Below, one piece after another: positions 45,815 to 53,508 of a stretch of DNA of 64,000 nt. A model generated the notes under the pieces. That model worked only from the letters and a program-made list of their open reading frames with translations. It was not told the origin of the DNA and did no database searches. The stretch is from an uncultured Oscillospiraceae bacterium (GTDB taxonomy: Bacteria; Bacillota; Clostridia; Oscillospirales; Oscillospiraceae): the NCBI GenBank assembly GCA_944385445.1, contig CALWXF010000008.1, positions 1-64,000 on the forward strand. Direction: 5' to 3'. Position 1 is the first letter of the stretch; each line of letters begins with the position of its first letter. The position numbers and the translations under genes are program-made.

Positions 45815-46470
45815 AGCAGCTTCTCCAGGCGGTACCCGATGCGGGGCAGAGTCACCAGGCGCTGGGACAGGTCCAGCTTCTGGCGCAGCCGCTGGACGTG
45901 GATGTCCACGGTGCGGCTCTCTCCCTGGTACTCATAGCCCCACACCATGGAGAGAAGCCGCTCCCGGCTCAGGGCCAGGTCCTGGTGCTGGAGGAACACC
46001 CGCAGCAGCTCAAACTCCTTGGGAGCCAGGGGCACCAGCTCCCCATCCAGGGTGACGGTGTGGCTGTCCAGGTTCTGGACAATGGGGCCGTAGGTGAGCA
46101 CCCGCACCCCGCCGCCCCGGCGGCGCAGCACCACCTCCACCCGGGCCAGCAGCTCCAGGGTCTCAAAGGGCTTGGTGATATAGTCCTCCGCCCCCAGGCG
46201 CAGGCCCCGCACTTTGTCCCCCACCTGCTGCACGGCGGTGAGGAAGATCACCGGGACCCCCACCCCCCGCAGGTGCTCCATGACGGCAAAGCCGTCCATA
46301 CCGGGGAGCATCACGTCCAGCAGCACCAGGTCGAACACCCCAGGCTGCACCAGTTCCACCGCCTTGGACCCGTCCATGCAGCTCTGACAGGTGTAGCCCG
46401 CCATCTCCAGGGTGGCGGCAATCATGCGGGCAATGTTTTCTTCGTCCTCCACAATGAGTATGTGTGCCAT
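45811..46470 (-). CDS. OmpR/PhoB-family response regulator
   Basis: 219-residue two-domain regulator. Receiver domain with acidic pair Glu8-Asp9, phosphorylated Asp52 (LLDVMLPGMDGF) and Lys in YITKPFE, then a winged helix (LAPKEFELLRVFLQHQDLALSRERLLSMVWGYEYQGESRTVDIHVQRLRQKL). It is the first gene of the operon: regulator, kinase, two paralogous membrane proteins. A direct-repeat site at 46542-46563 lies 72 bases upstream of the start codon, suggesting autoregulation. Confidence 0.95.
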   Translation of the reverse strand: MAHILIVEDEENIARMIAATLEMAGYTCQSCMDGSKAVELVQPGVFDLVLLDVMLPGMDGFAVMEHLRGVGVPVIFLTAVQQVGDKVRGLRLGAEDYITKPFETLELLARVEVVLRRRGGGVRVLTYGPIVQNLDSHTVTLDGELVPLAPKEFELLRVFLQHQDLALSRERLLSMVWGYEYQGESRTVDIHVQRLRQKLDLSQRLVTLPRIGYRLEKLL

Positions 46471-46541
46471 GGTGGTTCTCCTCTCGCCGTCTTGTTTATG
46501 GTGTCTTCATCTTATCACACCGACTTGGACAAGTCAGCAAG

Positions 46542-46563
46542 AAGTTGTTTCCGAGTTGTAACG
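46542..46563. promoter_or_regulatory. Direct-repeat site, probable response-regulator box 1
   Basis: Minus strand reads GTTACAACTCGGAAACAACTT. It matches box 2 at 42464-42485 in TTACAACT, the CGA/CGG centre and ACAACTT, with the same 11-bp period. It lies upstream of the two-component operon. Confidence 0.72.
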
Positions 46564-46602
46564 ACCTGGGCGTCAGGAGGAGGCCAGACGCCCTTGGTCC
46601 GT

Positions 46603-48042
46603 TCAGTGGAAGTATTCCTCCAGCACTTCCCACTCCGAGAAGGGCAGGCGCAGCCCGCAGGTCTCAATATACCCCTCGTGGCCCTTGCCCAGCAGGGCCA
46701 CCATGTCCCCAGGCAGGGCCAGGTCCAGGGCCCGGAAAATGGCCTCTCTCCGGTCGTAGATCACCTCCCAGGGGATTTGACGGCCCAGGGCCTGGGTGAT
46801 GGAGCGGCAGATGTCCTCCACCGGCTCCCACCGGGGGTTGTCGGTGGTGACAATGGCACAGTCCGCCAGTTCCGCCGCCACCTGGGCCATGTCCAGCCGC
46901 CGCATGGGGGGACGGTTGCCCCCGGCCCCGAACACCACGATGAGTTTCCCGTGGGGATAGCAGTGCAGGCAGCTCAAAATGGCCCGGAAGCTGGCGGCGT
47001 TGTGGGCGTAGTCCACCACCACCCGAATCCCCCGGTCATTGGGGAATACCTGGGCTCGACCGGGCACGGCGGCCCCCTCCAGTCCCTGGCGGATGGCCTC
47101 CTCCGGCAGCCCCAGCTGACGGCACACCGCCACTGCTGCCAGGGCGTCCTGGACGTGGTGCCGCCCGGGGAGGGGGATGGTATAGGGGGTGTCACAGCCC
47201 GCCACCGTGAAGCGGCTGCCCAGGGCGGTGGAGGACTCTATGGGGGCCACCGTGACCCCTTGCAGGTCACAGGCGGGGGAGAAGCCGAAGGTGGCCACCG
47301 GGGCCTCTGGGGGCAGCTGGGCGGCCATCTGGGGCCAGGCCATGTCCTCCCCATTGCCCACCGCTCCGGCGCACTGGGCGAAGAATGCGGCCTTGCAGGC
47401 GGCGTATTCCTGGTAGTCCTTGTGTTCCCCCGGGCCGATGTGGTCGGGGGAGAGGTTGAGGAAGACCCCGGCGGCGAAGGTGAGCCCCGCCACCCGGCGG
47501 TGCTTCATGGCCTGGGAGGACACCTCCATCACCACATGGGTGCACCCCTGTTTCACCATATCATGGAGCAGGTGGTGGAGGAGGAGTGGGTCCGGGGTGG
47601 TGTTGGGGCAGTCGGCCCACTTGTCCCGGCCTATGTATGCCCCCATGGTGCCGATCATCCCTGCGGTGTGCCCGGCGGAGAGCAAAATGTCCCGCACCAT
47701 ATGGGCGGTGGTGGTTTTGCCCTTGGTGCCGGTGATGCCGATGAGGGTCAGGCTCTTGGCGGGGTGGCCGTAGAAGGCGGCGGACAGGTGGGCCAGGGCG
47801 TCCCGGGGGTCCTCCACCACAAAGAGAGGGACGGGACAGGGCAGGGACACCGGGGAGACCACGGCGGCGGCCCCCCGGTCCACAGCCTGGGAGATGTACT
47901 GGGTGCCGTCGGCGTGCTGGCCCGGAATGGCCACAAAGAGGGCGCCGGGGGTGACGGTGCGGGAGTCGCAGGAGAGGGAGGAAATGTCCACATCCTGGTC
48001 ACAGGAGTGGCCGAGCACGGCCAGCAAAGGGGCTAGTTTCAT
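46603..48042 (-). CDS. murE: UDP-MurNAc-tripeptide synthetase, meso-DAP type
   Basis: 479-residue Mur ligase that adds the third residue to UDP-MurNAc-L-Ala-D-Glu in the cytoplasm. P-loop GITGTKGKTTT (about 106-116), VMEVSSQAMKHRRV (carbamylated-Lys region), DYAHN, then the DAP signature DNPR at residues 401-404 and GKGHE at 452-456. Both signatures are known to mark meso-diaminopimelate-adding enzymes. The next gene upstream on the same strand is a second MurE-like ligase without either signature. Confidence 0.93.
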   Translation of the reverse strand: MKLAPLLAVLGHSCDQDVDISSLSCDSRTVTPGALFVAIPGQHADGTQYISQAVDRGAAAVVSPVSLPCPVPLFVVEDPRDALAHLSAAFYGHPAKSLTLIGITGTKGKTTTAHMVRDILLSAGHTAGMIGTMGAYIGRDKWADCPNTTPDPLLLHHLLHDMVKQGCTHVVMEVSSQAMKHRRVAGLTFAAGVFLNLSPDHIGPGEHKDYQEYAACKAAFFAQCAGAVGNGEDMAWPQMAAQLPPEAPVATFGFSPACDLQGVTVAPIESSTALGSRFTVAGCDTPYTIPLPGRHHVQDALAAVAVCRQLGLPEEAIRQGLEGAAVPGRAQVFPNDRGIRVVVDYAHNAASFRAILSCLHCYPHGKLIVVFGAGGNRPPMRRLDMAQVAAELADCAIVTTDNPRWEPVEDICRSITQALGRQIPWEVIYDRREAIFRALDLALPGDMVALLGKGHEGYIETCGLRLPFSEWEVLEEYFH

Positions 48043-48114
48043 GGGTCAACACCTCTGGATGAGAGATTTTGACCCAGTCTATGCGGGGGTGATGGGCGTG
48101 GTTCCCACGCTCAA

Positions 48115-48153
48115 AGAAGGGGAGTTGTCTGCCGATAGGCAGACTGAGGGGGT
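48115..48153 (+). repeat. Degenerate REP-like unit (+) beside element E
   Basis: Contains AAGGGGAG, the hairpin GTCTGCC..GGCAGAC and GAGGGGG, matching the second half of the REP-like unit; the left part is lost. It directly precedes element E. Confidence 0.55.
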
Positions 48154-48159
48154 GTACTT

Positions 48160-48711
48160 CTCCAATTTCTCAGGCGCACTTCAGCGCCCCAGCCGGGGAC
48201 GCTCCGCTGGGGTCCATTTTGACTGGCCAAAATGGACGAAAAGCCACAAAAGGGGCCCGCCCCTTTTGAAACCCCAATGATTTTATTTTGTTTTGTGCGG
48301 TGGGGCCGTAGTCGGCCCTGGACCTGGAGAGGTCACATAGATGGCGTATAGCCTCTCTGGGATATACCTACTCCGCTGATAGATTCCGTTTCTCTTGCCA
48401 GGGCCTCAAGTTTGGCGGTGTGCGGCCGATTCCCGGCCGCCGTGGGCCGGGGGGACCAGAAAGGGCCGAAACCTGGAGAAACGTGCACTATCCCGGCAGT
48501 AATAGAGAAAATCAGAGCTTTTTACTCCCTTGGTATGGTACTTGCTTTTCGGCCCGGCCTGAGAACCACCGCAGGGCCAGCCTCGTATCCCAGGGAGGTC
48601 CTTAGGGGGGAACGCCCTAAGCGATTCTTTCCCCGATTTCTCATCGGGGAGAAATCGGGCCCAGCGGAGCGTCCCCGGCTGGGGCGCTGGTCTGCGCCTG
48701 AGAAATTGGAG
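48160..48711. mobile_element. Large inverted-terminus intergenic element, copy E
   Basis: 552 bp with the clearest second-type termini: about 50 bp starting CTCCAATTTCTCAGGCGCA and ending at CGCTGGG are repeated inverted at the right end with few mismatches. GTCACATAGATGGC is at 48332-48345. The interior differs from copies A-C over most of its length but keeps GGTCCTTAGGGGGGAACGCC and the GAGAAATCGGG hairpin near the right end. It fills the gap between murE and the murE-argB fusion; no gene is supported inside. Confidence 0.75.
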
Positions 48712-48753
48712 AAGAGCAATCCCCCAGCCTGCCCTGCGGGTAGTGGAAGCAAC

Positions 48754-48790
48754 AAAAAACCGGAGAAGCAGAAGATTTCTGCCTCTCCGG
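48754..48790 (-). terminator. Intrinsic terminator of the murE-argB fusion gene
   Basis: Minus strand: CCGGAGAGGCAGAA (48790-48777) pairs with TTCTGCTTCTCCGG (48773-48760), followed by TTTTTT. A shorter T run follows on the plus strand as well. Confidence 0.85.
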
Positions 48791-48809
48791 TCGGTTTTTT
48801 GTTTGGTTT

Positions 48810-51179
48810 TCAAGGAGTGAGAATGGTGCCGGACACCCGCTGGTGCAGCACATCCAGCAGCAGCACATGCTCACAGTGTCCGTCCAGGATGGACACCTCG
48901 CCCACGCCGCTCTCCAGGGCGTGGAGGCAGCCCTGGACCTTGGGCACCATGCCCCCGGCGATGAGGCCGGCGTCCATGAGCTCCTTCGCCCGCTGGGCAT
49001 CCATGTGGGCCACGGCGGTCTTGGTGTTGTGGCTGTCAATGAGAATGCCTCCCACATCGGTGAGGAACACCAGACGGTGGGCGTGGAGGGCCTCGGCGAT
49101 GGCCTGGGCGGCGTCATCGGCGTTGCAGTTGTACCCAGCCCCGTCGCCGCCGGCAATGGGGGAGACCACAGGGAGGAAGCCGGCGCCCAGCAGGGTTTCC
49201 AGCAGGCGGGTGTCCACCTGGGTGATCTGACCCACCCGGCCCAGAGCGGGGTTCTTGCACTGGGCGGTAATGAGGTGACCGTCCTTGCCGGACACACCCA
49301 CCGCCGCCACATCCAAGTCGTTCAGGGCGGAGACAATGGACTTGTTTACCTGAGCGGACAGGGCCATCTCCGCCACCCCCAGAGCGGCCTCATCGGTGAC
49401 CCGGTAGCCGTTTTCAAAGTGGGTGGGCACCTGCAGCCGCTCCAGCAGGGCGGTGATGTTCTTGCCGCCGCCGTGGACCAGCACCACCCGCAGGCCCGCC
49501 ATTTGCAGGGTGGCCACGTCCTGGAGGATGGAGTCCACCGCCCCGTCAGGGCCCAGGGCGGAGCCGCCGTATTTTACCACCACGGTCTGGCCTGCCATCT
49601 CCTTGAGGGCTGGGAGGACGGAGGAGATGGAGCGCACCTTCTCCAGCCCGTCCAGGCCGTGGATGACATCATATTCTTGCAGGAAGGTCTTGGAGTAGTC
49701 CACATCCGAGGGGGTGTCGATGTACTCCAGGCCCCGCTTCTGCCGGGTCTCTGCCCCCTTGCCGGTGATGAGAATCACCGTAGGCTTGTCGCAGCCCAGA
49801 ATGGCCTGGCGGATGGCCTCGCCACGGTTGGGCTGGATCTCATAGGCGCAGCCCTGCTGGGCCACATGGGCGGCGATCTCCTTGCAGATGGACACGGTGT
49901 CCTCCTCGCCGGAGTCCTCCTCGGTGAGCACCACCAGGTCGGAGTACTTGCCGGACACCTCGCCCAGGTCTCTCCGGCGGTCCAGGGCCTTTTTGCCGGG
50001 ACAGCCGAACACGGTGACAATGCGCCGCCCAGGGTACTCCTCCAGCACGGACTTGAACAGGGTCTCAAAGCTCATGCGGTTGTGGGCGTAGTCCACAATG
50101 GCGGTGATGTGGTCGTTGGCGTTGGTGTACACCTCCATGCGCCCGGGCACCCGGGCCTTCATGAGACCCACATAGATGCACTGCTGGGGGATGCCCAGGG
50201 CGTGGCACACGGCGATGGCGGCCAGGGCGTTCTCGGTGTTGAAGAGGCCGGGCATGGTCAGCTGGAACTCCCGGGACTGGCCCCCGGCGATGGTGACCCG
50301 GAAGATGATGTCGTTGCCCCGCTTGCGGATGTGGGAGCCGTACACGTCGGCCTTGGGATTGGTGCGGGAGAAGGTGACCACCCGGCGGCAGTCCCGGCGG
50401 GCGGCCTCTTCCACCCGGTCAGCGTGATCACAGTCCAGGTTGACACAGGACACCTCCGCCTGGGCGAAGATTTTCAGCTTGGACTGAAAGTAGTCCTCAA
50501 AGTCGGGGTGCTCAATGGGGGAGATGTGGTCGGTGCCGATGTTCAAGAAGCAGGCGGCGGCAAACCGGGTGCCCAGGGTGCGGTGGTACTTCAGAGCCTG
50601 GGAGGACACCTCCATGGTCAGATAGCCCAGCCCGGAGCAGAGTGCGTTGGCGAAGTGCTTTTGCAGCTCCAGGGGCTCGGGGGTGGTGAGGTGGGACTCG
50701 AACTCCTCCACGCCGTCGTAGGTGTCAATGGAGGAGATGACCCCGCAGCGCACCTTGCGGCTGGACAGATACTCGTCCAGGATATACTTGAGGTAATAGG
50801 TGGTGGAGGACTTGCCCTTGGTGCCGGTGATGCCGATGACGTTGAGCAGACGGGAGGGATCATTGTAGTACTGCACCGCAAAGGGGGCGATGACCTGGCG
50901 CATGTCGGTGACGTGGATGCAGGGCAGGTCCACCTCCGGATAGGGGGTCTCGCTGACGTAGGCGAAGGCGCCCCGATTGGCGGCCTGCTGCAGGTACTCG
51001 GGGCGGAAGTGGGCGCCCTTACAGAGGAAAAGGGTGCCGGGGACGACGTTTTTGGAGTCGTAGGACACCAGCTCCACGGTGCGGGAAAGGTCCAGCCCGG
51101 CGGGCAGGGGGGCGGCCAGGAGGTTTTTGGTGGTGAGGAGATGACAGTAGTCCTCCAGGCGGTACATGGTCAAATTCAT
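48810..51179 (-). CDS. Fusion: MurE-like ligase + N-acetylglutamate kinase (ArgB)
   Basis: 789 residues, two full enzymes in one frame. Residues 1 to about 500 are a Mur ligase: P-loop GITGTKGKSS (116-125), MEVSSQALKYHRT, DYAHNRMSFE. The loop that reads DNPR in DAP-adding MurE is EEDSGEED (420-427), and GKGHE is replaced by GKGAE (473-477), closer to the GKGAD of lysine-type enzymes. Residues about 528-789 are ArgB: VVKYGGSALG (Lys536), LVHGGGKNIT, ENGYRVTDEAA, NCNADDAAQAIAEAL and GGMVPKVQGC, all catalytic motifs kept. ArgB phosphorylates N-acetylglutamate toward ornithine and arginine. I infer a non-DAP third residue, perhaps ornithine or lysine. ATG 51179 is preferred over GTG 51188 because GAGGTG precedes it. 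Confidence 0.9.
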   Translation of the reverse strand: MNLTMYRLEDYCHLLTTKNLLAAPLPAGLDLSRTVELVSYDSKNVVPGTLFLCKGAHFRPEYLQQAANRGAFAYVSETPYPEVDLPCIHVTDMRQVIAPFAVQYYNDPSRLLNVIGITGTKGKSSTTYYLKYILDEYLSSRKVRCGVISSIDTYDGVEEFESHLTTPEPLELQKHFANALCSGLGYLTMEVSSQALKYHRTLGTRFAAACFLNIGTDHISPIEHPDFEDYFQSKLKIFAQAEVSCVNLDCDHADRVEEAARRDCRRVVTFSRTNPKADVYGSHIRKRGNDIIFRVTIAGGQSREFQLTMPGLFNTENALAAIAVCHALGIPQQCIYVGLMKARVPGRMEVYTNANDHITAIVDYAHNRMSFETLFKSVLEEYPGRRIVTVFGCPGKKALDRRRDLGEVSGKYSDLVVLTEEDSGEEDTVSICKEIAAHVAQQGCAYEIQPNRGEAIRQAILGCDKPTVILITGKGAETRQKRGLEYIDTPSDVDYSKTFLQEYDVIHGLDGLEKVRSISSVLPALKEMAGQTVVVKYGGSALGPDGAVDSILQDVATLQMAGLRVVLVHGGGKNITALLERLQVPTHFENGYRVTDEAALGVAEMALSAQVNKSIVSALNDLDVAAVGVSGKDGHLITAQCKNPALGRVGQITQVDTRLLETLLGAGFLPVVSPIAGGDGAGYNCNADDAAQAIAEALHAHRLVFLTDVGGILIDSHNTKTAVAHMDAQRAKELMDAGLIAGGMVPKVQGCLHALESGVGEVSILDGHCEHVLLLDVLHQRVSGTILTP

Positions 51180-51233
51180 GGTAGACACCTCGATTTAGAG
51201 TTGAAATGTGCAGGTACCAAGGAAGCGAGATGA

Positions 51234-51362
51234 CAATCCCTCAGTCTGCCCTACGGGCAGCCAGCCCCCTTTACACAAGGGGGCCAAAGGGCAGCGCCAG
51301 TGGAAAGCCTCCCTTGTGCAAAGGGAGGTGGCACGGCCGCTGAGGCCGTGACGGAGGGATTG
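51234..51362. repeat. Inverted pair of REP-like units (- then +)
   Basis: Minus unit 51234-51285 (CAATCCCTCAGTC...GGGGGCC) and plus unit 51307-51362 (GCCTCCC...GGAGGGATTG), spacer 21 nt. Between the fusion gene and the racemase gene. Confidence 0.85.
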
Positions 51363-51395
51363 ACGGTGCCCCGGGTTGTCGTCGCCTTTTTTCGC

Positions 51396-52100
51396 TCAGA
51401 TGGTACGCAGCTGGTAGCCGCAGCGGGTGACGGCGGTCTCTGCCAACACCTCCATGGCGTCCACGTAGAAGGGGGGCAGGTTGTGGTAGGTGCGGAACAC
51501 GGACAGCTCGGTGCAGGCCAGAATGGCGCAGTCACACCCGGCCTGGCGCATGGCCTTGTCGATGGCGGCAAACTTCTCCCGGCTGCCCCGCTCCCCCTGC
51601 TTGATCTCGTCGTAGATGATGGACATCACCAGGGCCTGGATGGCGGCATCCGGGGCCACGGCCTCCAGCCCATACTGGGCGCAGGCGGCCTGGTACAGCC
51701 CGGACTGGATGGTGCCGTCGGTGGCCAGGATGGCGGGACGGCGGCGGCCCTGGGCGTAGATGGCGGCGGCGGTCTCCCGAATCATGTGGAGAATGGGGGT
51801 GTGAATGTCCCCTTGCAGCTTGTCCACAAAGTAGTGGGAGGTGTTGCAGGGGATGGCGATGGCAGTGCAGCCGCAGTCCTCCAGCAGCTTGGCGTCCCGA
51901 AGGAGCCGCTCATACAGGGCCCCAGTGTCCCCGGAGAGGATGGCGGCGGTGCGGTCGGGCATTTTGGTGTCGGACAAGATGAGAGTGGGCAGGTGCTCCT
52001 GGTCACAGTTGGCCTCGGTGCGGTCCAGCACATATTGATAGAAGACCTGGGTGGCCTGGGGGCCCATGCCCCCCAAAATGCCCAGCTTTTGTTCAGTCAT
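51396..52100 (-). CDS. Aspartate/glutamate racemase family protein
   Basis: 234-residue cofactor-independent racemase, most like aspartate racemase (RacX/YgeA group): LGILGGMGPQAT at the N-terminus and the two catalytic cysteines in AIPCNTSHYF and ILACTELSVF. It would interconvert L- and D-aspartate. Start ATG 52100 has GGGAG upstream; the frame is open to 52178 inside the next gene. It begins 14 bases after the stop of a D-aspartate-ligase-like gene, the pairing known from bacteria with D-Asp cross-bridges. Confidence 0.88.
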   Translation of the reverse strand: MTEQKLGILGGMGPQATQVFYQYVLDRTEANCDQEHLPTLILSDTKMPDRTAAILSGDTGALYERLLRDAKLLEDCGCTAIAIPCNTSHYFVDKLQGDIHTPILHMIRETAAAIYAQGRRRPAILATDGTIQSGLYQAACAQYGLEAVAPDAAIQALVMSIIYDEIKQGERGSREKFAAIDKAMRQAGCDCAILACTELSVFRTYHNLPPFYVDAMEVLAETAVTRCGYQLRTI

Positions 52101-52114
52101 ATTCGGAATCTCCC

Positions 52115-53332
52115 TTAGTTCTGGGGCTTTTTGCAGTACTGGCGGAAGCGGTGGATATTGCCGATGTGGTTTTTCCACACCCGCAGCACCCGGCCCAGGG
52201 TGTAGTCGGGGCGGTACTCCATGGAGTGGTGGTCGGCCCCGGCCCGGATGAGGGCCTTCATCTGGGGGTGATAGTTCTTGGGGATGAACTCATAGGCCAG
52301 AACCCGGGGAATCATCCGCCACAAGCTCTGGTTTTTCACCACGGTGAGGGGCAGGTCCTTGCCCTCAATCAAATCCCCCACCAGGTAGGTGGCGATGTTG
52401 TGCCCGGACCCGGTGACGTAGTAGTTGGAACGGCCCTGGCGGCAGTTGATCTCAAAGGCCTTGTACTTGCCGTCCCGCTGGTCGTACTTGATGTCGAAGT
52501 TGGAGAAGCCCACATACCCCAGGTCCTCCAGCATCCCCCGAATCTTGTCGCACAGCTCCTGCTGGTGCTCGGTGATGATGACGGCGTGGTTGCCGATGCC
52601 GTGGGGGGAGTGCTCCTCCAGGAGCACATGGCCCAGGCACATGAGCTTGACCTTGCCGTGCTGGTCGGAGTAGTTGGTCAAAACCCGCATGTAGGTGTCG
52701 TCTCCGGGAATGAACTCCTGGAGAATCATTTTGCCCGGGTATCCGGCGGCGTACACCTCGTCCAGGGCGGCCAGGAGCTCCTCCCAGGTGTCGCACAGGT
52801 ACACCTTTTTCAGCTCCCGGTGGCCGGTGGCCCAGTAGGCCACGCCGTCGGCGGGCTTGGCGATGTAGGGGGCGCCGAAGGGGGGCTTGAAATCGTGGCC
52901 CATCTCCTGGTCGTAGACAAAGGTGGTGGGGTGGTCGATGCCGTAGCGGTCACACAGGGCGTAGAACTGCTCTTTGTCGGTGAGCTGGTCCAGCATCTCC
53001 CCGGAGATGTAGTTGCAGCGGACGTTTTCGGGGAACTTGTCTTTCAGGTGGGCGGCCAGCTTCACATAGCTGTCGCCGCAGCCGATGACCAGCACCGTCT
53101 TGGGGTACACCTCCCGGGCCACGTCGGTGACGTTTTTCAAAAAGGCGTCGGCGTCTTCATTCTCCAGGCAGGGGCGGTAGTCGATGATGGAGCTGAAGGC
53201 GCAGGGGAAGGTGGCGGCGAACTTGCCGAAGGCAATGCTCTTCACCCCGTAGGCCTCGTGGAAGGCCCGGGCCACGCTGTATACGTTGATATCCCCGCCG
53301 AAGAGCAGGGGCTGGAAGGAATGGGTTTCCAT
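52115..53332 (-). CDS. ATP-grasp ligase, D-aspartate ligase-like
   Basis: 405-residue ATP-grasp carboxylate-amine ligase. The start FQPLLFGGDINVYSVARAFHEAYGVKS and ATP-grasp parts (APYIAKPADGVAYW, ILQEFIPGDDTYMRV, FSNFDIKYD, FEINCRQGRSNYY) resemble D-aspartate ligases such as the Asl enzyme of Enterococcus faecium. That enzyme attaches D-Asp to the side-chain amine of the third stem residue. The adjoining racemase would supply D-Asp. Substrate is inferred from family and neighbours; related ATP-grasp ligases with other substrates exist. AAAGGAG lies 11 bases before the ATG. Confidence 0.82.
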   Translation of the reverse strand: METHSFQPLLFGGDINVYSVARAFHEAYGVKSIAFGKFAATFPCAFSSIIDYRPCLENEDADAFLKNVTDVAREVYPKTVLVIGCGDSYVKLAAHLKDKFPENVRCNYISGEMLDQLTDKEQFYALCDRYGIDHPTTFVYDQEMGHDFKPPFGAPYIAKPADGVAYWATGHRELKKVYLCDTWEELLAALDEVYAAGYPGKMILQEFIPGDDTYMRVLTNYSDQHGKVKLMCLGHVLLEEHSPHGIGNHAVIITEHQQELCDKIRGMLEDLGYVGFSNFDIKYDQRDGKYKAFEINCRQGRSNYYVTGSGHNIATYLVGDLIEGKDLPLTVVKNQSLWRMIPRVLAYEFIPKNYHPQMKALIRAGADHHSMEYRPDYTLGRVLRVWKNHIGNIHRFRQYCKKPQN

Positions 53333-53372
53333 TTCAAAGAGGACTCCTTTATATGTTGAATCTGTGGAGGGT

Positions 53373-53494
53373 CAATCCCCCAGTCTGCCTTGCGGCAGAC
53401 AGCCCCCTTTACACAAGGGGGCCTGACTGCGCCGCACCCCAAGCCTCCCTTGTGCAAAGGGAGGTATCACAGCGAAGCTGTGACGGAGGGATTG
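53373..53494. repeat. Inverted pair of REP-like units (- then +)
   Basis: Minus unit 53373-53423 and plus unit 53443-53494, spacer 19 nt, between relA/spoT and the ATP-grasp gene. The plus unit has ATCACAGC..GCTGTGAC as its second hairpin: the stem is preserved while its sequence differs from the other units. Confidence 0.85.
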
Positions 53495-53508
53495 ACGGGA
53501 AAAGGGTA

